Shown here: positions 1 to 11,554 of the stretch, piece by piece
Position numbering within the stretch: the first letter of the stretch is position 1
Layout of the letters: each line of letters begins with the position of its first letter
Source: Branchipolynoe longqiensis
Taxonomy: Eukaryota; Annelida; Polychaeta; Phyllodocida; Polynoidae
Reading direction: 5' to 3'
Length of the DNA stretch: 64,000 nucleotides
NCBI GenBank assembly: GCA_030323885.1
Contig: CM059199.1
Span: forward strand, 73,803,050-73,867,049
Notes under the pieces: model-generated
Seen by the model: only the letters and a program-made list of their open reading frames with translations
The model's database searches: none
What the model was told of the DNA's origin: nothing
Made by a program: the position numbers and the translations under genes

Positions 1-908
1 CACCACCTCCCCTCTATCTCAACCATCTCCCAAACACCTCCCCTCTATCTCAACCAGCTCCCCACCACCTCCCCTCTATCTCAAACCACCTCCCCACCAC
101 CTCCCCTCTATCTCAACCATCTCCCCAACACTCCCTCTATCTCAACCAGCTCCCCACCACCCCCCTCTATCTCAACCACCTCCCCACCACCTCCCCTCTA
201 TCTCAACCATCTCCCCAACACCTCCCCTCTATCTCAACCAGCTCCCCACCACCTCCCCTCTATCTCAACCACCTCCCCAACACCTCCCCTCTATCTCAAA
301 CATCTCCCCAACACCTCCCCTCTATCTCAACCATCTCCCCAAACACCTCCCCTCCTATCTCAACCAGCTCCCCACCACCTCCCCTCTATCTCAACCAGCT
401 CCCACCACCCCCCTCTATCTCAACCATCTCCCCAACACCTCCGCTCTATCTCAACCAGCTCCCCAACACCTCCCCTCTATCTCAACCAGCTCCCCACCAC
501 CTGCCCTCTATCTCAACCATCTCCCCAACACCTGCCCTCTATCTCAACCAGCTCCCCACCACCTGCCCTCTATCTCAACCAGCTCCCCAACACCTCCCAT
601 CTATCTCAACCAGCTCGCCAACAGCTCCCATCTATCTCAACCAGTTCCACACCACCTCCCCCTTATCTCCACCAGCTCCCCAACACCTCCCATCTATCTC
701 AACCAGCTCCCCAACACCTCCCATCTATCTCAACCAGCTCCCCACCACCTGCCCTCTATCTCAACCAGCTCCCCAACACCTCCCATCTATCTCAACCAGC
801 TCCCCACCACCTGCCCTCTATCTCAACCAGCTCCCCAACACCTCCCCTCTATCTCAACCAGCTCCCCACCACCTCCCCTCTATCTCAACCAGCTCCCCAA
901 CAGCTCCC
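1..908. repeat. 31-bp C-rich minisatellite
   Basis: About 29 tandem copies of a 31-bp unit containing 'cacctcccctctatctcaac' followed by 'cagctcccca' variants. Copies differ at a few positions (cag/cat/cac after 'caac', cacc/aaca before 'cctcc'). The array runs off the left edge of the window. No coding role is supported. Confidence 0.95.
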
Positions 909-1405
909 CTCCACTCTCCATCCAGAACCGCCTCCCCTTCACTCTCCACCCCAGACCACCCACCTCCCCCCCCACCTCCCCCGCCCCCCCCCCACGCTCG
1001 CCCAGCCCCCTCCCACGCCGCCCGTCACCACATCGCGTCACCACATCGCCGTCACCACATCGCCCGTCACCACATCGCCGTCACTCGCCATCACCTCCCA
1101 CCGTCACCCATTAGGTTATTCCCGTCTCACTGCCCCCCCCCCCCCCCCCCCGTTCCCCCACCCCCCACTACACTGCTCCGCCCCCGCCCCCCGCCCCCGC
1201 CCCCCTGCCACTCGCCCCATCCCCCACCACACTCCCTCGAACCCGTTCCCCACCCCACCATACTGCCTCGCCCCCCACCCCCGCCCCTACCCCCACTCCC
1301 ACCCCACCACCACGCTGCCCCTCGCCCCCGTCCCCACACCACGCTGCCCCCACCCCCCCCCCCCCCACGCCCCCCTCCGCCCTCCGTCCACTGCCCCAGA
1401 TCCCC
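909..1405. repeat. C-rich low-complexity DNA
   Basis: Degenerate C-rich sequence continuing from the minisatellite. It includes about five copies of a 14-15-bp unit 'cgtcaccacatcgc' at 1018-1085 and a homopolymer of about 18 C at 1133-1151. Glycine-rich open frames on the minus strand here are compositional artefacts. Confidence 0.9.
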
Positions 1406-1451
1406 GTGCGTACTGCCCATTCAGGCGGGTCGTGTTTTCATGCCCGACAAT

Positions 1452-1669
1452 GGCCGCTAGATGGCGCTTGACGGCGGTACTTGGCGGTAGCTAGCGGTTT
1501 ATGGCAGTTGATGTTGTATATTGTTTGAACCGCTGGGCGTGGCAGTGTTCTTTAGTGCTGCCACCAATTCCCCAGGGGGCGCCCTAAGCCACATCTGAGC
1601 GGGCGGCGTGTGATTGGCCGGTTTAACTCACGTGACCTTCCTCGTCAGATCTGCCGCTAGGTGGCCCGG
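1452..1669 (+). promoter_or_regulatory. three CTCF-like motifs in one orientation
   Basis: Three matches to the core of the CTCF recognition sequence lie in a 215-bp unique stretch, all on the plus strand: 'ccgctagatggcgct' at 1454-1468, 'ccccagggggcgccct' at 1570-1585 and 'tgccgctaggtggccc' at 1652-1667. CTCF is conserved across bilaterians, so an insulator or loop anchor is possible. Binding is an inference from motif only. Confidence 0.4.
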
Positions 1670-1712
1670 GGGGAGCGTTTACCAACAGTTGCTTGACTGT
1701 GCCTCCTCGACT

Positions 1713-1756
1713 CACCCCCCCCCCCCCCCCCCCTCTCCCCCCACACCCACACACCC
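1713..1756. repeat. poly-C tract
   Basis: A homopolymeric C run of about 20 followed by 'cacacccacacacccc'. It lies directly upstream of a SINE-A copy. Confidence 0.9.
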
Positions 1757-1787
1757 CATGTTTAACATCTCCCTATTTCATGGATGT

Positions 1788-2102
1788 ACCGGGCGCGGTG
1801 GCCTTTTCGATAGAGAGCAGGCCTCGCGTGCGGAAGGTCAAGAGTTTGGTTCCCGGTCTAGTCAAACCAATCACTTTAAAATTGATACTTGCCACTTCTA
1901 CCATGGTGCTCGGCATTAACCGGATAGGGCAAGGACTGGGTAGCTCAGTGTCAGGATAATGTGACTGACTGGAATATTGTGTCATGGTGCTGGCGGCCTG
2001 ATTTCCCAGTGGGACAGTACTATAGAGTTGCCATGAGTGTGCACTGTCACAAATCGGTACCCGTCCTGATGTTGCCAGGATGTAAATCTCCAACAACCAA
2101 CC
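1788..2102 (+). mobile_element. SINE-A copy, near full length
   Basis: tRNA-derived SINE. The head 'gggcgcggtggcc' with 'gagtttggttcccgg' resembles pol III A and B boxes. The body contains 'gtcaaaccaatcacttta', 'agggcaaggactgg', 'ggataatgtgactga', 'cagtgggacagtactata' and 'gcactgtcacaaatcggtac'. The end is 'ctccaacaaccaacca'. More than ten related copies occur in the window on both strands, which defines the family. No protein is encoded. Confidence 0.85.
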
Positions 2103-2554
2103 AGCCATATTGTAAGTACGACTAATGTAGTCACCTGACCTCAATTAGTTCTTACATGCAGGTTCTTTTTGAAAGATACTTTCCGTACAGTATTTATTTA
2201 CCGGAAGTGAGTTTCAAGATTCGAATTGAGATTTATTTTCGAGGGAGAATCTGGTTGTATAAAAAGTTGTGCATCACAGGCAGGTCATGATGAACTATTA
2301 CTCTCGAGCTGGTGTTTTGCTAATACTGTATATATATATATATACATATATATATCTGTATATGTATATATATGATATCACTGGTGCAGCACTCAATATT
2401 GAACCTTTGTCAATCTTTATGGGGAGGGGGGAGAAATAACCGTGGAGGCCATTCTATTCTCCAGCTCCCGCCATCCATTGAGCACCTACTGCATTCTGCC
2501 CATCAGGCCTTCCCTGCACCACCGCCACCTCTGTACACCCAGCTCCCCACACTC
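2103..2554. other. no gene seen; TA microsatellite
   Basis: AT-rich unique sequence with a (TA)n tract at about 2329-2375. I see no convincing exon, RNA gene or mobile-element end. Confidence 0.6.
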
Positions 2555-4150
2555 CACATCCTGCACACACCACAGACACCACGCAAACTACAAAAGCTAT
2601 ACACACGACACACACTGCACACCATACACCACACACACCAAACACACCAAACACGCCACACCCAACACCCTACACTCCACACCCTGCACACACCACAGAC
2701 ACCACACAAACTACAAAAGTAATACACACTACACACACTGCACACCATACACCACACACACCAAACACACCAACCACACCACACCCAGCACCCTACACTC
2801 CACACCCTGCACACACCACACACACCACACAAACTACAACAGTTATACACACTACACACACTGCAAACCATACACCACACACACCAAACACACCAACCAT
2901 ACCACATCCAGCACCCTACACTCCACACCCTGCACACACCACAAACACCACACAAACTACAAAGGTTATACACACTACACACACTGCACACCATACACCA
3001 CACACACCAACCACACCAACCATACCACAACCAGCACCCTACACTCCACACCCTGCACACACCACAAATACCACACAAACTACAAAAGCTATACACACTA
3101 CACACACTGCACACCATACACCACACACACCAAACACACCGCACACAGCACAGTACACACCACACATTACTCATACAGCACACACCACACACCACACACC
3201 ACACACTACACACTACACATACGGTACACACACCACACACCACACACCACACACCACACACCACACACCACACACCACACATAACACACACCACACATAA
3301 CACACACCACACACACCACACAGAACACACAAACTACAAAAGCGATACACACTAGACACACCTCACACCACACACACCAAAGACACCACACACAACAAGT
3401 ATACACCATACACTGCACATACATCACACACCATACCCCACACACACCAAACACACCAAACACACCATACAGAGCACAGTGCACACCACACACTACACCT
3501 ATAGCACACACCACACACCACACACCACAAAGAACACCCACCACATTCACCACACATACCACACACCACCCACCACACACGCCAAACACTACACATACAG
3601 TAGACACACCACACACCGCACACCACACACCACACATGTCACACACCACATACACCACACACCACACACACCACACCCACTACCAAATATATACACACTA
3701 CACACCACACACCATACACCACACCCACCAAACACACCACCCACATCACAGTACACACCATCCACTACACATACATCACATGCCATACACCAGACAGCAC
3801 ACACCACACACCACACACACCACCCACACCACACACCACACCCACCACACACTACACATACAGTAGACACACCACACACCACACACCACACACATAACAC
3901 ACCACCCACTATACAAACTACAAACATTACACACACTATACACACCACCCACCATACACCACACGCACCAAACACACCAACCACACCAAACACACCAAAC
4001 ACACCAAACACACCAAACACAGCACAGTACACACCACCCACGACACATACAGCACACACCACACATCAGACACCACACACCACACACCACATACCACACA
4101 CCACACACCACACACCATACACCACACACTATGCAAACATTACACACACT
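2555..4150. repeat. CA-rich satellite with 123-bp higher-order unit
   Basis: Degenerate 'cacacaccacacacc' DNA. Between about 2560 and 3180 it is organised in five 123-bp units. The marker 'actacaaaag' with 'ttatacacac' variants recurs near 2588, 2711, 2834, 2957 and 3077. 123 is a multiple of three, so long His/Thr-rich and Cys/Val-rich frames stay open on both strands. They are not genes. Confidence 0.93.
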
Positions 4151-4340
4151 ACACACATCACATTTATCAAATGTATAATACTTTTAGTATCAAACAGGAT
4201 TTGCATGCAGTTACTATTACAACTGATAGTAGTTTCATTTATGTATCAAGGAATTGTACTGTACGGCCGGAAGACCAGTGCGTGGCGCTGACAAGGTATT
4301 TTATTCGATGAATAAAATACACTTTAGTAAAAAAAAAACT
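4151..4340. other. short unique stretch with hairpin and A-tract
   Basis: Contains a perfect 11-bp stem with a 3-nt loop at 4296-4320 (arms 'gtattttattc' and 'gaataaaatac'). A short A-tract follows about 10 nt later. AATAAA followed by an A-tract could be the 3' end of a retroposed transcript, but no parent is recognisable. Confidence 0.5.
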
Positions 4341-4562
4341 TTAAAAAAACACCACAATACACACACCACACACACTACACACCTCAAATCACACACATTG
4401 CACACACTACACACAATACACACACACTACACACACTAGACACACACTATACACACCACACCCACTACACACCACACATATTACACACCTCACACACCAC
4501 ACATATTACACACCTCACACACATTACACACACCACACACTACTCACCACACACTACACACC
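4341..4562. repeat. CA-rich satellite block
   Basis: Degenerate 'acacaccacacactac' array, similar to the larger block upstream. Confidence 0.9.
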
Positions 4563-4824
4563 ATACCAGTTATTGCAAGTATGACCCCTCTAGGCTTACG
4601 ACAGAATCCACCATTGATACTTTATCCACTGGGCTTCTCCATTCCTGACCTAAAACCCATCAATCATCACGCCATTATTTCAGATGCCATTAAACTGGAA
4701 GTGCCCTAAGTGAAACCTGTGCATCGACACTGCCTATTAAATATAAGTATGGGTTGTATGGATACCCGGGTTTTAATTAGTTATAGAACAGCAGCTAATG
4801 GTGACAGATGATGTACATCTAAGT

Positions 4825-5322
4825 GCACGCTACACACACCACACTACACACAGCTTTCATCACACACATCACACACTACACACATCGGACACTAAGCACA
4901 TCACACATTATACACCATACTCACTCCACACATACCACACATCGCACACTACACACGCCACACACACCTCACACTACACACTACACCCACTGAGGACTAC
5001 ACACACTGAGGACTACACACACCACACGTCACAACCATCGCATAATACACACCATACTCACACCACACATAACACACCCCGCACAGTACACACCTCACAC
5101 AACACACCCCACACAGTACACACCTCACATAACACATCCCGCACAGTACACACCTCACACAACACACCCCACACAGTACACACCTCATACAATACACCCC
5201 GCACAGCTCATACCTCACACAACACACCCCACCCAGTACACACCTCACACAATACACTCCACACAGTACACACCTCACACAACACACCCTACCAAATAGA
5301 TGGTGCTCACACTCACTGCCCA
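4825..5322. repeat. CA-rich satellite with 30-bp unit
   Basis: Between 5050 and 5292 about eight copies of a 30-bp unit containing 'acctcacacaacacaccc' and 'cacagtacac' occur in tandem. The flank 4825-5050 is less regular. Reading frames are open because the unit has no stop and is a multiple of three. Confidence 0.92.
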
Positions 5323-5460
5323 CTATTATATATATATATATATATATATTATCTATATATTACACATATTATATATTATATATATTATATATTTAGTATA
5401 CATAGTATATATATTATATATAGTATGAATGGTATATATGTTAGGTAGTATATATGCGGA
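5323..5460. repeat. AT microsatellite
   Basis: Alternating 'tatatatata' and 'ttatatattatata' tracts. Confidence 0.95.
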
Positions 5461-5890
5461 TATACTCGTGTAGGCACCCGCGGGCGTTGACAGAATAATA
5501 TAAATGAGCTGGTCTATCTATTGGCATTTCGAACGCGCCGACAGCGTGGTGGTTCGGGCGATTTGTGCTAGGCGGCGCCGCATGCACCGCTCGGGTTAGC
5601 TCAGCATTGGTCGTAATGCGAAGCATTACGCTTGATGCGAGGAGAGGAAGAGACCCTCCCCCCGCCCCGCGCTGTCGCTCCTCTCTTCCTTTTCGCGCAT
5701 CATGCACCCGCTACTCGCTAGATGGTGCCACCGGTAGTTGTATATAACCACGCGCTCGATCGGCCCGGCGCCTTCGTGATACGCCGCCCGGCCTGCGCGC
5801 CGATTCAACTCAACCGAGAGAAACTATTTGTTGTTCCTTATTCGGCGGTTATTCGGCCAGCCAGGTACGTAATTCTCAGGTCCTTAGCAG
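5461..5890. other. GC-rich unique stretch with A-repeat-like core
   Basis: No gene is recognised. Bases 5600-5650 ('ttggtcgtaatgcgaagc', 'ttgatgcgaggagagg') closely resemble the start of the A repeats at 21109 and 23834. 'cttccttttcgcgcatc' near 5684-5700 resembles the end of the B repeats ('ccttgccgcgcatc'). This may be a small deletion derivative of the same element. Confidence in that reading is low. Confidence 0.35.
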
Positions 5891-6060
5891 TCCTACATTT
5901 ATATTATATATATTATATATATATAGTATATATATTATGTATATAATATATATTATACATACTACAGACACCGCATGCCATACACCACACACACCACAGA
6001 CATCACACATACCCCACACACAGGACAGTACACACCACACACCACACACTACACATACTA
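5891..6060. repeat. AT and CA microsatellites
   Basis: (TA)-rich tract to about 5963, then 'cacaccacacaccac' to about 6057. Confidence 0.9.
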
Positions 6061-6195
6061 GCGCGGCACAGAAATTCAAAACCATCGAAATAGCGAAATA
6101 GCGAATGGTAGACAGGAAGTGTGAACACTTATTTGTCTCTCATTTTTGCTTGAGTGCCGGTAAATATGCAACTCAAGGAATAATTAGTAGCATGT

Positions 6196-6480
6196 GGTGA
6201 ATAAGGGGTCAAATTTCCCTGGATCATCAGCCCATGCTTTTTCTAATCTGTTCTTGAATGAATTTATTGACTCGGCAACAATAACATTTTGTGGAAGACT
6301 GTTCCATATATTTATGATCCTGTTTGAGAAACTGTGTTGCCTTAACTTTGAAATGGCTCTGGGTTTTGATAGTATGGCCCCGACTGCCTTCTCTTTTATT
6401 CAAGGTGAACAATTGGTTCATATCTATTTCATCAAAACCTTTCATAATTTTGAATACTTTAATAGACTACATCACGGTTC
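6196..6480 (-). pseudogene. CR1-like LINE C-terminal remnant
   Basis: Minus-strand translation gives, across a frame change near 6360, first 'MNQLFTLNKREGSRGHTIKT' and then a segment reading 'FSNRIINIWNSLPQNVIV' and 'INSFKNRLEKAW'. The FSNR-x-IN-x-WNSLP and INSFKNRL signatures are typical of the C-terminus of CR1/Rex-type non-LTR polymerases, downstream of the reverse transcriptase. There is no RT catalytic region, and a frameshift splits the coding trace, so this is a dead 3' fragment. The usual full protein is about 900-1000 residues; only about 85 residues remain. The clade assignment is from motif memory and could be a neighbouring clade such as L2. Confidence 0.6.
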
Positions 6481-6764
6481 CAGCGGCGCGGTGCATTGTG
6501 GGATGCATCAGAGCAAAACATACCCCCCAAAAGCACATGGCACATGCTAATACACTGGGTGCAGCTATGAAATGTGCTAGTTTCAGATCATCTCAGCTCT
6601 TGTTTGAAACATAGAATACCAACTAAAAAAATATATATAATAAATTAAGATATTAATCTTTTATCCAGCATTGCATTTACATCAATATAATCAGCACATC
6701 TTATGCCATGTGCATTTAGATTTAGAAAGATCTAGGCACTCAGACTAGTGTTAGAGCCATAGTC

Positions 6765-6895
6765 AGAGTACTCAATGCATTGTCAATGGCAGTGAGCAAT
6801 CTCCATACAGAAAAAGTAAAATATTGATAAAACCACACCACCTAGGCACAAACCACTTGGAACACGTATAGAAAACATGTTTATCAAAAAGATTA
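6765..6895. repeat. partial copy of fold-back element
   Basis: 'gcattgtcaatgg', 'catacagaaaa', 'ccacaccacct' and 'atagaaaacat' occur in the same order as in the reverse complement of the loop of the fold-back element at 63504-63752. One inverted arm is missing here. Confidence 0.6.
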
Positions 6896-7175
6896 TATTA
6901 AATTGATATAGTTAGGGTTTTGGATTTCAATTAATTTTAAATAAAACTGACGTTTTTCACTGTGTGTATAGGCAAACTCAATGGCCGTACGCCTTTGCTT
7001 TGCTCCCAACGCCGTTTGCAGCGCATGCGCAGTCGGAACCGTGATCTAGTTTACTATGTCACTTCTTTTCCTTCTGTAGGAAAGGGTAGGACTATGCAAC
7101 GTTAATGGACGTTCAGACCAGAAATGCAGCCTTCATCTGAACCTTCCCACATCCTGAAGTCACCTGCTGGTTGGT
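6896..7175. promoter_or_regulatory. unique stretch with NRF1-like palindrome
   Basis: A perfect 'gcgcatgcgc' palindrome at 7021-7030, with a trailing 'agtc', matches the NRF1 consensus. NRF1 sites mark many TATA-less metazoan promoters. No exon is identified next to it, so promoter function is only a possibility. Confidence 0.25.
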
Positions 7176-7547
7176 GACATCAGGTTTGTTTGTTGTTGTT
7201 TTACATCCTCGCAACATCTAAGGTCATATCAGGACGGGTACCGACTTGTGACAGTGTGCACTCATGGCGACTTTATAGTGCTGCCCCACTGGGAAACCAG
7301 GGTGCCAGTACCATGACCTGATATCCCACTCAGTCACATTATCTTGACACTGAGCCAACCAGTCCTTGCCCCATCCTATTAATGCCGAGCACCAGGCTAT
7401 GTAGTGACAAGTATCAATTTTTAAGGCATTGGTTTGATTCGACCAGGATTCGAACCCACAAACTCATGGGTTCAAATCTCCCGATCTCCCAAAATAGGAG
7501 ACGGACGCTCTACTCATTCGGCCACCCTGTCTGGTCCAGACATCAGG
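7176..7547 (-). mobile_element. SINE-A copy with target-site duplication
   Basis: Minus-strand SINE-A. The tail appears as 'tttgttgttgttttacatcc' and the tRNA-like head ends in 'ggccaccctgtctggtc'. The copy is flanked by a 9-bp direct repeat 'gacatcagg' at 7176-7184 and 7539-7547. This duplication is direct evidence of insertion by retrotransposition. Confidence 0.88.
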
Positions 7548-7795
7548 AACGTGCCTTAATAATAGTACCAAGGGAAACAATAAGCTGCTATTCGGTGCGA
7601 TGTGGCGCCCTCTAGTACGCCATCTGAGCGCTACTCTGATAATGTATTGCTGAACCGGTAGGTGGCGTTGTGAATGAGTTAGTGCGACATGGTTCAGGAG
7701 TGAATGTTTTAGTGACGTGGGTCCGGTATGACAAAGCAGGCTTTATGATCGAATGGTACCATTAAGACAAGGAGAGCAGCCTGATGCTGGGAAAT
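7548..7795. promoter_or_regulatory. unique stretch with CTCF-like motifs
   Basis: 'tggcgccctctagt' at 7603-7616 is the reverse complement of a strong CTCF core, and 'ggtaggtggcgttg' at 7659-7672 is a weaker plus-strand match. No gene is seen. Confidence 0.3.
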
Positions 7796-8760
7796 AGGAA
7801 AGATGGCGGGGGGTGTAGAGGTAGAGGGGTACAGGGGAGGGGGCCCGGAGCAGGGGAGAGGGGGAGGGGGCCCGGGCGAGGGGTAGAGGGGGAGGGGGCC
7901 CGGTAAGCAGGGGTAGAGGGGAGGGGGCCGGGAGGAGGGGGACAGGGGGAGGAGGGGCCCGGGAGGAGGGGGTACAGGGGGAGGGGGCCCGGGAGGAGGG
8001 GTACAGGGGGAGGAGGGCCAGAAGGGAGGGGCAGAGGGGGAGGGGGCCCGGGAGGGGGGTTCAGGGGGAGGGGGGCCAGAAAGGAGGGGCAGAGGGGGAG
8101 GGGGCCCGGGAGGAGGGGTACAGCGGCGAGGAGTACCTGGAGGAGGGGTCAGGGTTATGGTAGAGGGGTTAGAGGGGTAGAGGGGAGGGGGGGCGTGGGG
8201 GAGGCTAGAGGGGGGGGGTGGAGGGTGGGGTGGCGAGGAGGAGGAAAGGGTAGAGGGGGAGGGTACAGGGGACGAAGGTTAGAAGGGGAGGGGTGGGGGT
8301 GGCGTGGGGATGGTAGAGGGGTATGAGAGGGGAGGGGTGGATGGGTGGGGTGGCGTGGAGGATGGTAGAAGGGTAAGAGGGGGGAGGGTACCAGGACGAG
8401 GGTAGAGGGGAGGGTGGGGGTCGTGGGGAGAGAGGGGAAGGGGAGGGGTGAGGGTGTGCGGGAGGGATGGTAGAGGGGTAGAGGGGGGAGGAGTGTGGTG
8501 GTGTGGGGGATTGTAGAGGGGTAGAGGGGTAGGGGGGATGGTAGAGGGGTAGAGGGGGTAGAGGCGGAGGAGTGGGGTGGCGTGGGGGATGGTAGAGGGG
8601 GAGGAGTGGGGTGGCGTGGGGGTGGTAGAGGGGTAGAGGGGGAGGGTGCCATGGAGGAGGGGTAGAGGGGGAGGGAGGCAGGGGAGGAGGGATAGAGGGG
8701 CAGGGGGGAGGGGTCGTCCAGGAGGGGTAGAGGGGTATAGAGAGAGGGAGGGGGGAAGGG
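7796..8760. repeat. G-rich minisatellite
   Basis: Degenerate units of about 30 bp: first 'gtacagggggagggggcccg' types (to about 8150), then 'ggtagaggggtagaggggg' types mixed with 'ggggtggcgtgggg'. The many runs of three to five G make the plus strand a likely quadruplex former. The Pro/Ser-rich minus-strand frame here is a composition artefact. Confidence 0.92.
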
Positions 8761-9018
8761 GATGAAGCCTAGAGAAATGATGGAAGGAGCACTCAATTTG
8801 TGGGACAAGGTATATTGGGAGGAATAATGGGATGAGGTAAGTTGCGATTTATACTCGTGGCGTGACCGATGGTGACTGCATGCCAGCAGTTTGTGGCACA
8901 GTGGCCGGATCGTAGTTCTCATGCTGGCCGGTGGTGGTGTTGGTGGTTGCTCGCTGTCGCGGTAATATTATGCAAAACCAAGGTTCCATCCACTGTCACT
9001 AGGAGCGCCGCCTGGGGG
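8761..9018. other. no feature seen
   Basis: Unique sequence without a recognisable exon, repeat end or RNA gene. Confidence 0.5.
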
Positions 9019-9265
9019 ACGTCATGCAGCCGGTGGTAATGTGGCATCCGAAGCATGTGCCATGCGGCATGCCACATGCAACATGCCACATACCAATGCC
9101 ACATGCCGCATGATGCATGACGCATGATGCATGCCGCATGATGCATGACACATGCAACTTCCAACTTGCAACATGCGATATCTGGCATGTGGCATGCGAT
9201 ATATGGCATTTGGCATGTGGCATCCGGCATTTGGCATGTGGCATGCCGCTTCCAACATACAACTT
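9019..9265. repeat. ATGC-rich simple repeat with strand switch
   Basis: Degenerate array of 'gccacatgc' / 'gcatgatgcat' motifs. The left half (to about 9160) reads 'atgccacatgc', while the right half (from about 9180) reads 'gcatgtggcat', its reverse complement. The block is therefore an imperfect inverted repeat. Shorter traces of the same motif occur at 10682-10710 and 11835-11850. Confidence 0.8.
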
Positions 9266-9361
9266 TCGATATGCATGCAGCAGGTGATGCGTTGCGCATA
9301 GGATGCCAAGATGCGATGTTAGAGAAGGTGTGTGACATATGACATTTTATGTTTGTCCAGT

Positions 9362-9578
9362 AGTTGATTAAGAAAGAAATTCTCATCATTTGGCGATCGG
9401 TCTTTCTGATTCCACTGCTTCTTGCCCTGTCCTAGTAATGCCGATCACCAGGCTAGGTAGCGACAAGTATACATGTTTAAGTCATTGGTTTGACTCAGCT
9501 AAGCTGTTCCAATCCCGCCGACCTACGAACACGGGAGGCGGGTGCTCAACTGATTTGGCCATCCCGACTGGCATGACT
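9362..9578 (-). mobile_element. mosaic SINE, A head with D tail
   Basis: On the minus strand the SINE-A head and body ('ttggtttgactcagc', 'cttgccctgtcctagtaatg') do not continue into the usual A tail. They run into the tail of the D family ('attccactgcttcttgcc' with 'agttgattaagaaag'). Two other mosaic copies with the same join lie at 27383-27606 and 35518-35695. Confidence 0.7.
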
Positions 9579-9826
9579 GACGCCTGGCATGGGATATGTG
9601 TGTGGTGTTCTTTTGTTCAAGTGTTTTCATTCCTTTGAATAACATGTTGTCAGTGCTAATGCACTGGTCTTTAAGTCCTGATCACAATTGCCATTACACA
9701 CCAAACAAAGCTACAACAATATAGATAGACAATTACAATGAAATATGCAAATCCTTGATGTGAATGATGGGTAAAAAACAGGATAAGAGGAAAAAGAAAT
9801 GTATGGGGAGGTAGCTATGTTAAAGG

Positions 9827-10275
9827 GCTGTCACATTACGATGCATCGCGCCAATATACACTGACGTATGTGATTTTTGGCCGCTATGTTGGGATACGCC
9901 ATTATGTGTTACGCGTGCATTATGCGCTTGTTGGGATACGTCAATGTATTTCGACGTTCGTTGAGATATGGCGTGTCGCATCAGGGGTTCGGCAGCGTTG
10001 TGTGCATGCACAAAACTTTAGACATGCGACAACTTTCGACAACATGTGGATTTTACGTTGGCCATACATTATGTATATGTTAGGCATACATCGATGTATG
10101 TTAAATGTACATTAGCCAAATGTTGTTCACCATGTTAATCTACATCAAAGGCAGTGGGAACATACAGTCCACATGCTGACAACGTATCGATAATGTACAT
10201 CTAACGTATGTCTAACATACATTTAGCGTTTCTCCAGCGTGTCTTGATGTATGTAACGTATCAGGCATAGTTATT
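9827..10275. mobile_element. TIR-P element, divergent copy
   Basis: Begins 'aaagggctgtcacattacg', like the terminal repeat at 15386. The interior is rich in 'acgtatgt' and 'catacat' motifs. It holds the shared core 'gtgcatgcacaaaactt' near 9999-10018. The right terminus is degenerate. There is no transposase. Confidence 0.5.
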
Positions 10276-10680
10276 AGTATGGTAAACGTTAGTGGGGGGG
10301 GGGGCATGACTGACTATCATTCTTGAGGTAACAGACTTATTGAAAGGGTGATGGTGGGATGTAGGGTGGAGGGGGGGGGGGGCCTTTGTGTTTGAACTGA
10401 TCTTCATGGCAATCTCAGACAGGGCCTATTGAGTGGGTAAGTAGGTTAATATTATTTATTTATGTACCTCAGAATGAGGAGCAAGTCCAGGCTCATCCAG
10501 CTGGTAGGTGGTGGTTTTGGCATAGTTGGCCACTACTAGTTTAGTGTCAAAGTCAGGAATGCATGTTTTGGGGAGAGAGGGGGAAAACGAAAGGAATTGC
10601 AACAGTCTGGAAAGCTGTCTGCCTTGACCTGCGATATGAAATGACAATCAACATGTAGACATGTGAACTACGGCAGACAT
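10276..10680. other. no gene seen; G-tracts
   Basis: G homopolymers of about 10-12 at 10295-10305 and 10369-10383 in otherwise unique sequence. Confidence 0.55.
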
Positions 10681-10737
10681 CATGCGGCATGCGGCATGTG
10701 GCATGCAGCATATATATAATATATATCATATATCATC

Positions 10738-11045
10738 ATCATGCTGTCGGTCGCGATGCAACAAAGACTGCTTTCATTACTTGACTGCCGCTCTCCATTT
10801 AGCTCTCTGCTGTGAGAGTTGCGTCCATGAGTCGGTCTTAATGTCTCTCAGCTTCAGGTTTCTCTTGGTGGTATCATTGAACCAGAGACGAGGGCACCCG
10901 CTCTTTCTGTAACCAGAAGTCAGTTGAGAATAGAGGATCTGCTTTGGTAGCCTGTCTGATGACATCCTCATGAGGTGTCCAGTCCACCGGAGATTTTTTT
11001 GATCAGAAGATCTTCCATAGAGGGCAGCCCCGTCCTTTTGAGTAT
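10738..11045 (-). pseudogene. LINE-L 3' fragment
   Basis: Minus-strand copy of the last about 85 codons and 3' end of the LINE at 53.9-55.4 kb. The protein trace ends 'DSWTQLSQQRAKWRAAVK', followed by 'gaaagcagtctttg', 'gaccgacagcatgatgatg'. Coding positions are mildly degraded. It is cut at 11045, where an AT microsatellite begins. This is a dead 5'-truncated copy. Confidence 0.88.
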
Positions 11046-11232
11046 TTCATATATATCATATATATTATATATAATATGCATAATATCGAATGTATGCATA
11101 ATATATATAATATAGTATACATAATATATAATATATATTACATATATTATATATAATATATGTAATATAGATAATATGGATATATGATGCATAACATATA
11201 ACATATAATATATAATATAATATATATATAAA
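11046..11232. repeat. AT microsatellite
   Basis: 'atatataatatgcataatat' type sequence abutting the LINE-L fragment. Confidence 0.93.
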
Positions 11233-11554
11233 GGAGAGTCATGTATATATATAGAATAGGGTTACTGCTGATTCTCCTTTTCTGGTATTGTTTCCTGTCT
11301 TAACTCTCCTTAGGCAGGGATTGTGGACTGTCGGACTTGTTCACTTACCACTAGCTGAAAGTGACGTTAGTACCAGTCAAATCACCATGACTACCACCAC
11401 GCCAGAAGGATTGAACACCTCACTCGACACCGGAACACACTCCTCTCGGCGTATGTGTAGTCACCCTGGGTTGCATTATCTGTCCTCTTCAGTTGAAGTT
11501 AACAACAACATATATACACCATATACCCTCGTGTAAATGTCGAATTCCTTAGAC
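11233..11554. other. no feature seen
   Basis: An open frame of about 80 codons at 11288-11536 has no recognisable domain and sits between repeats. I do not support it as a gene. Confidence 0.45.

Noticed and set aside
1613..1960. Short plus-strand frames of about 90-100 codons
   Set aside because: They run through a poly-C tract and into a SINE-A head.
2442..4156. His/Thr-rich and Cys/Val-rich proteins up to 280 codons
   Set aside because: They mirror each other on opposite strands of a CA satellite, and composition alone explains them.
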